Shown here: positions 56,201-61,000 of the stretch, in pieces
Layout: each line of letters starts with the position of its first letter
Numbering within the stretch: the first letter of the stretch is position 1
Assembly: GCA_032207245.1 (NCBI GenBank)
Contig: CM063507.1
Location: forward strand, 88,413,667-88,477,666
Direction: 5' to 3'
DNA length: 64,000 nucleotides
Source of the DNA: Pardosa pseudoannulata
Taxonomy: Eukaryota > Arthropoda > Arachnida > Araneae > Lycosidae
Position numbers and translations under genes: made by a program
The notes under the pieces: model-generated
Database searches by the model: none
Told to the model about the DNA's origin: nothing
Seen by the model: the letters and a program-made list of their open reading frames with translations, nothing else

Positions 56201-57973
56201 AGACAAATAACAATAAGCCATTTAATCGAACAAAGCAACTTTGAAATTACCACAAAAACTTTATTTTATAAAGCATTTTAAAACATAACAGCATTTGAAT
56301 CAAGCAAAATTTAATTGTGCAGTATTTTTTTTTTCAAATGTCAAGTAGGATGTTCTTTCAATCTACTCTAAACAAGCATTCCATAAATTTTCAGACAGAC
56401 TATACTGATATAAAAGGAGCAAATATCCACTACATCAGTGGTTCCCCTTCCCCCTGCACAAAGGAACAAAAAACACGTCAACACCTTCCTTTCTCAAAAT
56501 CCAGTAATTCATGAATTTAAATTGGTTGCAAAGTCTAAAATAACATCTGTTGGCAATATTATTTCTATATTTGATTTCAATTGTCCATTCTATGTCATTA
56601 TTGTTATTTATAATTGAACATTCGAAGGTCAAATCTTATAGTTCAGCCCATCACTTCTTCCCTTCTACCCTCCTCCCCATGACTGTAAATGCTGACTGTA
56701 GTAGAATACTTCCTCTGAAGCTGAAGTACAAAGCATGTTTATTTATTTACAATATTTTTGCTTCTTTGAATTCAAACAACTACAGTGAAAAATTTGAACA
56801 TGGAAGATATTATTTCCGAACTTAGAAGGATAAAAGAAAAAAACCTGGAATTTTGGGGTATCTCCAGAGCACAATTAACCCCTGTGTTATGCTATATACA
56901 TAATAATGACTGTAAAAAACTTTAATAATGCACCACACATACCTGATCCTTAAATTCTTGCAACATATCTTCATCCAGACTGTCGACAAGTCGACACACA
57001 AGCCAAAAATAGTCTTTGCAACCTGGACCGTATGGCTCTTTGTCTTCTTCCTAATAATGAAAAACCTCACATTTATAGAAATTCAAATTAAGAAAAATTA
57101 AACTTGGAACGAATATTCAAATACCAACTTTTATACATTAGCACCACAAAAATATTTCAGAAAATGTCAGCTAGTTGATGGAGTTTTAGTGGCAACATAT
57201 AACTGATAAAAGTTAATTGTAATAATAAAATCTTTATGCATTTATTAAAATAATGGCAAGCATTGGCATTATTATCAAAATTAATTTTGACAACTAGGTT
57301 TATGATTATATCAATTATGCATACCCACTTTGCCTGACACTTGCTGCTGACATTGCAAAAATTATATTAAAAAAAAGTTTATTTACTTAACATATAAAAA
57401 TTGCCTCTAATTATTAATATATTCTATCTGAGCAATTTTGGTATTTTTTGTGTCACTTTGTGCCATGCAATGATAGCTGACATCGGATACAAAAAATATC
57501 AAACAAAAATAAATCAATATTTTTTTTGGTTCAGTTCTGCTTTTTGTTCCAACCAAAATAACAGTTTCTTCCAGGTTTTGGTTCAGTTCCAGTTGGAAGC
57601 CCTCCAAAATTAGAAGTGACAATAATAAAATAACTTTGGAGTTCTTACACAGGATTTCCACTCTTTTTCCAGAACAAAAATTAAGGACTTTTTAAGTACT
57701 TTCTAGGGACTAAAGTAACTTTTTCTAAGGACCTACTTGAAATACACAACATAACGACACAAACCCTATCTATACAGACAAGGCATGTTCTATTAATATC
57801 TTACAATATTTCAGAATAATGTTTTTAAAAATGCCTAAAAATTAATATAACATAAATATTTGACAAAACCTAATTTTGAAAAATTTATGTCTAAAGTTTT
57901 TGGAGTGATCAAACTAAAAATAAATTGTTAAAAAAATGATATTACAAACAGTACTTTCTGAGGGTTTATAAAT

Positions 57974-58048
<75 letters not shown>

Positions 58049-61000
58049 TAGCTAATTATACCCAACATGTTGCCTGGGAAAGAAAAAAGTTTTAGACTTT
58101 TCTATTACATTCAATGCAAGGAAAGTTAAACTTCCATAAATAACTGAAATATCTACAAAACCACCCCATCCTCCATGCTTCGTTTAATTAAATTATGCAT
58201 GACTGTTAGGTATTAGGAAAGGGCAGTTGACTTTATACTTTAAACCTTTTAAGTATACAAAAGATTATATATTTGTCATATAATAAAACTGATAGGACAT
58301 CACATGACGACTCTGGATCTCGTCAATGGAGAAATTGATCGCATGGCAATTTAAAAATTAAGGAGTTTTTAAGAGCCTTTGACAAAAATTGAGTAGTTTT
58401 AAGGGCCCTTGAAAATTGGAAGATAAAATTAAGGAGTTCTTAAGGACTTTAAGGACCGTGGAATCCCTGTTACATCACACAAAATTCCAAACTAAAATAA
58501 CTACTAATAAACACATTTAAAAAAAAAAAAAAATCTTTCATCCAATGACTGGATGTCAACTTACATCTGGTCTAGGTGGTTTCATATTTTGAGCCAGGGA
58601 TAAAAAAGTCAAGAGGCTATTCAGAAGAGGAATGACAAATTGGTAGCCAGAATGACCATCCATGTTGCTCCCAAGACATAAACGATAAAATCCAGTACAA
58701 GCTTCTCTTCTCAGACTAGGCTGAAAATAAAAATATATCACCTACTTTTATCCACATATAAACAAGCATTGATTGTAACAGCCTATACCAACTTTGAAAA
58801 TCATTCACATGCTAAACCTGCAAGGTTAAAAATCTAGGCTGAGATTTACAAATTTATATATATACCATATATTTTTGTGTATAAGCCATGAAATTTTGTG
58901 GGGTTTTTTTATGGGCATAAAGTACGGAAATCGGCATATATATGAATCCATGGAACAGATATAGTATATGTTCTGATTTTTGCCTTTGACGATAAAAAGT
59001 CATTAAATCAGCAAAAAAAAGTTTAAAGAGCAGAAAATAACAGAAAAAATATATGCCAAAATATAAGTGAAATTTGTAAAAAAATTCTGAAGTGAGAAAA
59101 AAACAAAAATTTAATAATTTTTGCAATTATTCTTATTTGCATTATAATCATGCCTAAATAGTAATGCTACATTTGTAGCAGATTGGCTAATCTCCTAAAA
59201 AAAAAACACACTTCTATGTAAGCCGTAATTAATCAATAAATAGTCAAAAATAGCATCTTTTAATTTTTTGAGGTTATACTGCTTAATTTTATGAAAAAGC
59301 ACTACCTTCAGTGAGGTTACCAGAGTTGATACTATTATTGTTAGTGTCTACAATTGGGCAAGTTTTAAAAAAAGAATTTGAAGGCAATTCACACATAATT
59401 TCTAAAATAAATCCTTTTTACACATGTGTATAATACTATAATCTTTACTGAAATAAATAGGGTTTTTAAATTGAAATTTAAGGAACTTCAGTCCTTCATG
59501 CCCATTTTTCTCACTAGTGGGTCCCTGACACTAAGGTTAAGGTTATTGCAGCATAAATAATGGGATGAGGGACCCCACTTTGTTCTTTGGTCCAGATGAC
59601 TGCCTGACTAGGGTGAATTACTGAAAATTGCTAATGAATAGGATGTTGAGACAATGTTACCTCAGGATCATCGAGGACCAGGCGTTTCAAGAGTTGCACC
59701 AAGTCTGGATACTGAAAGAGGTGGATTCGTACTTGAGGTTCAGAAAAGGCCCAGGAGATAAGAAGAGTCATGGCACAGGAGACCACTTGTGCTCGGCCCC
59801 AAAAGCCAGTTTTGTATTGATTGGGATCACCGGGAGAGGCTGCCTCTCGCATCAGTTGAAGGATGGATTTCAATACACACTCTGTATCGCCCATAACTTG
59901 CAGCATAGTCTAAAATATACATTTGGGGTTAATCAAGATCAACTGCACAAACAGAAGATTAAAATAAGAGATAACTGTGATTATAATCCTCATATGATGC
60001 CATTTATAAACAAAAACTTTGCGATAAGGATTATTTATAGGATGTTCTGGATCATCCCCAAAATAATTGTAATCAATGCATTCTTTTTTTTTTTTTTTTT
60101 TTTACTAATAAACTAAAAGTATTTTCATAATTTAAGGATATCAAAGAAAGGAATTTTGAATTACTACAGTAATCTACTGAAAACATACATGTATTTGAAG
60201 ATTTTCTTTACTATTAATACTGTACTTTTTGCTAGAAAATGTAAAAGAATGTTACGAACTTTAACAAATATTTATTTACAATTTACAAAAAAGTTTCCAA
60301 TAGTGCAAATTCACATACATAAATAATTTTATTTTGAAAGTTCAACAGATGTCTTTTTATGTAATAGAAATTTTTTTGCTCAAGTTCTGTAACTCAGCTA
60401 CTTTCTCTTTTATATCTTTCCATGGAAGAAATAGAGAGTGTTCCAATTTCAAAATTAAGGAGTTTTTAAGGACCTGTGACAAAAATTAAGTAGTTTTAAG
60501 GGTTGTTAAAAATGAAAGCTAAAATTAAAGCGTTCTTACAGACTTTTAAGGGAACCCTGCCCATGCCTATGCATGTTCATCATAACAACTGGTAAATCTC
60601 CTATCCTCAAACAATTTCTCTACATCAAAATATTATAATTTTTACATAGGCACATCTCACACAATTTCTCTTTTATGCAGTCTTTCAAAATTATTTTTTA
60701 ACTTCTCAGTGTATTTTATTTTTTGTTAAATAAAAACAATTATTTTTTTAAAATTTATATTAATTTTTTAAAAACTTCAGTATAACTTTATATTAATTTT
60801 TTGTAAGAAAATAACTGAGGAAAAGCATAATTTCTTCTTTTATGGAAAAAAAAGGTCTGGTTTAACAATAACAGATAAAGAAGAATTCTGCATTAGATGA
60901 AAATTCTGTGGTGCATAAAATCTTAAATTATAAACCTGTCAAATTCCTACAATCCAAACTTTCATAAAACAAAATCTGCTGAATTCTACAAAAGATTTTT

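Noticed and set aside
59628..60116. 162-residue plus-strand frame, the longest in the window
   Set aside because: Antisense shadow of USP34 exon E3 followed by intron and a poly(T) run encoding phenylalanine.
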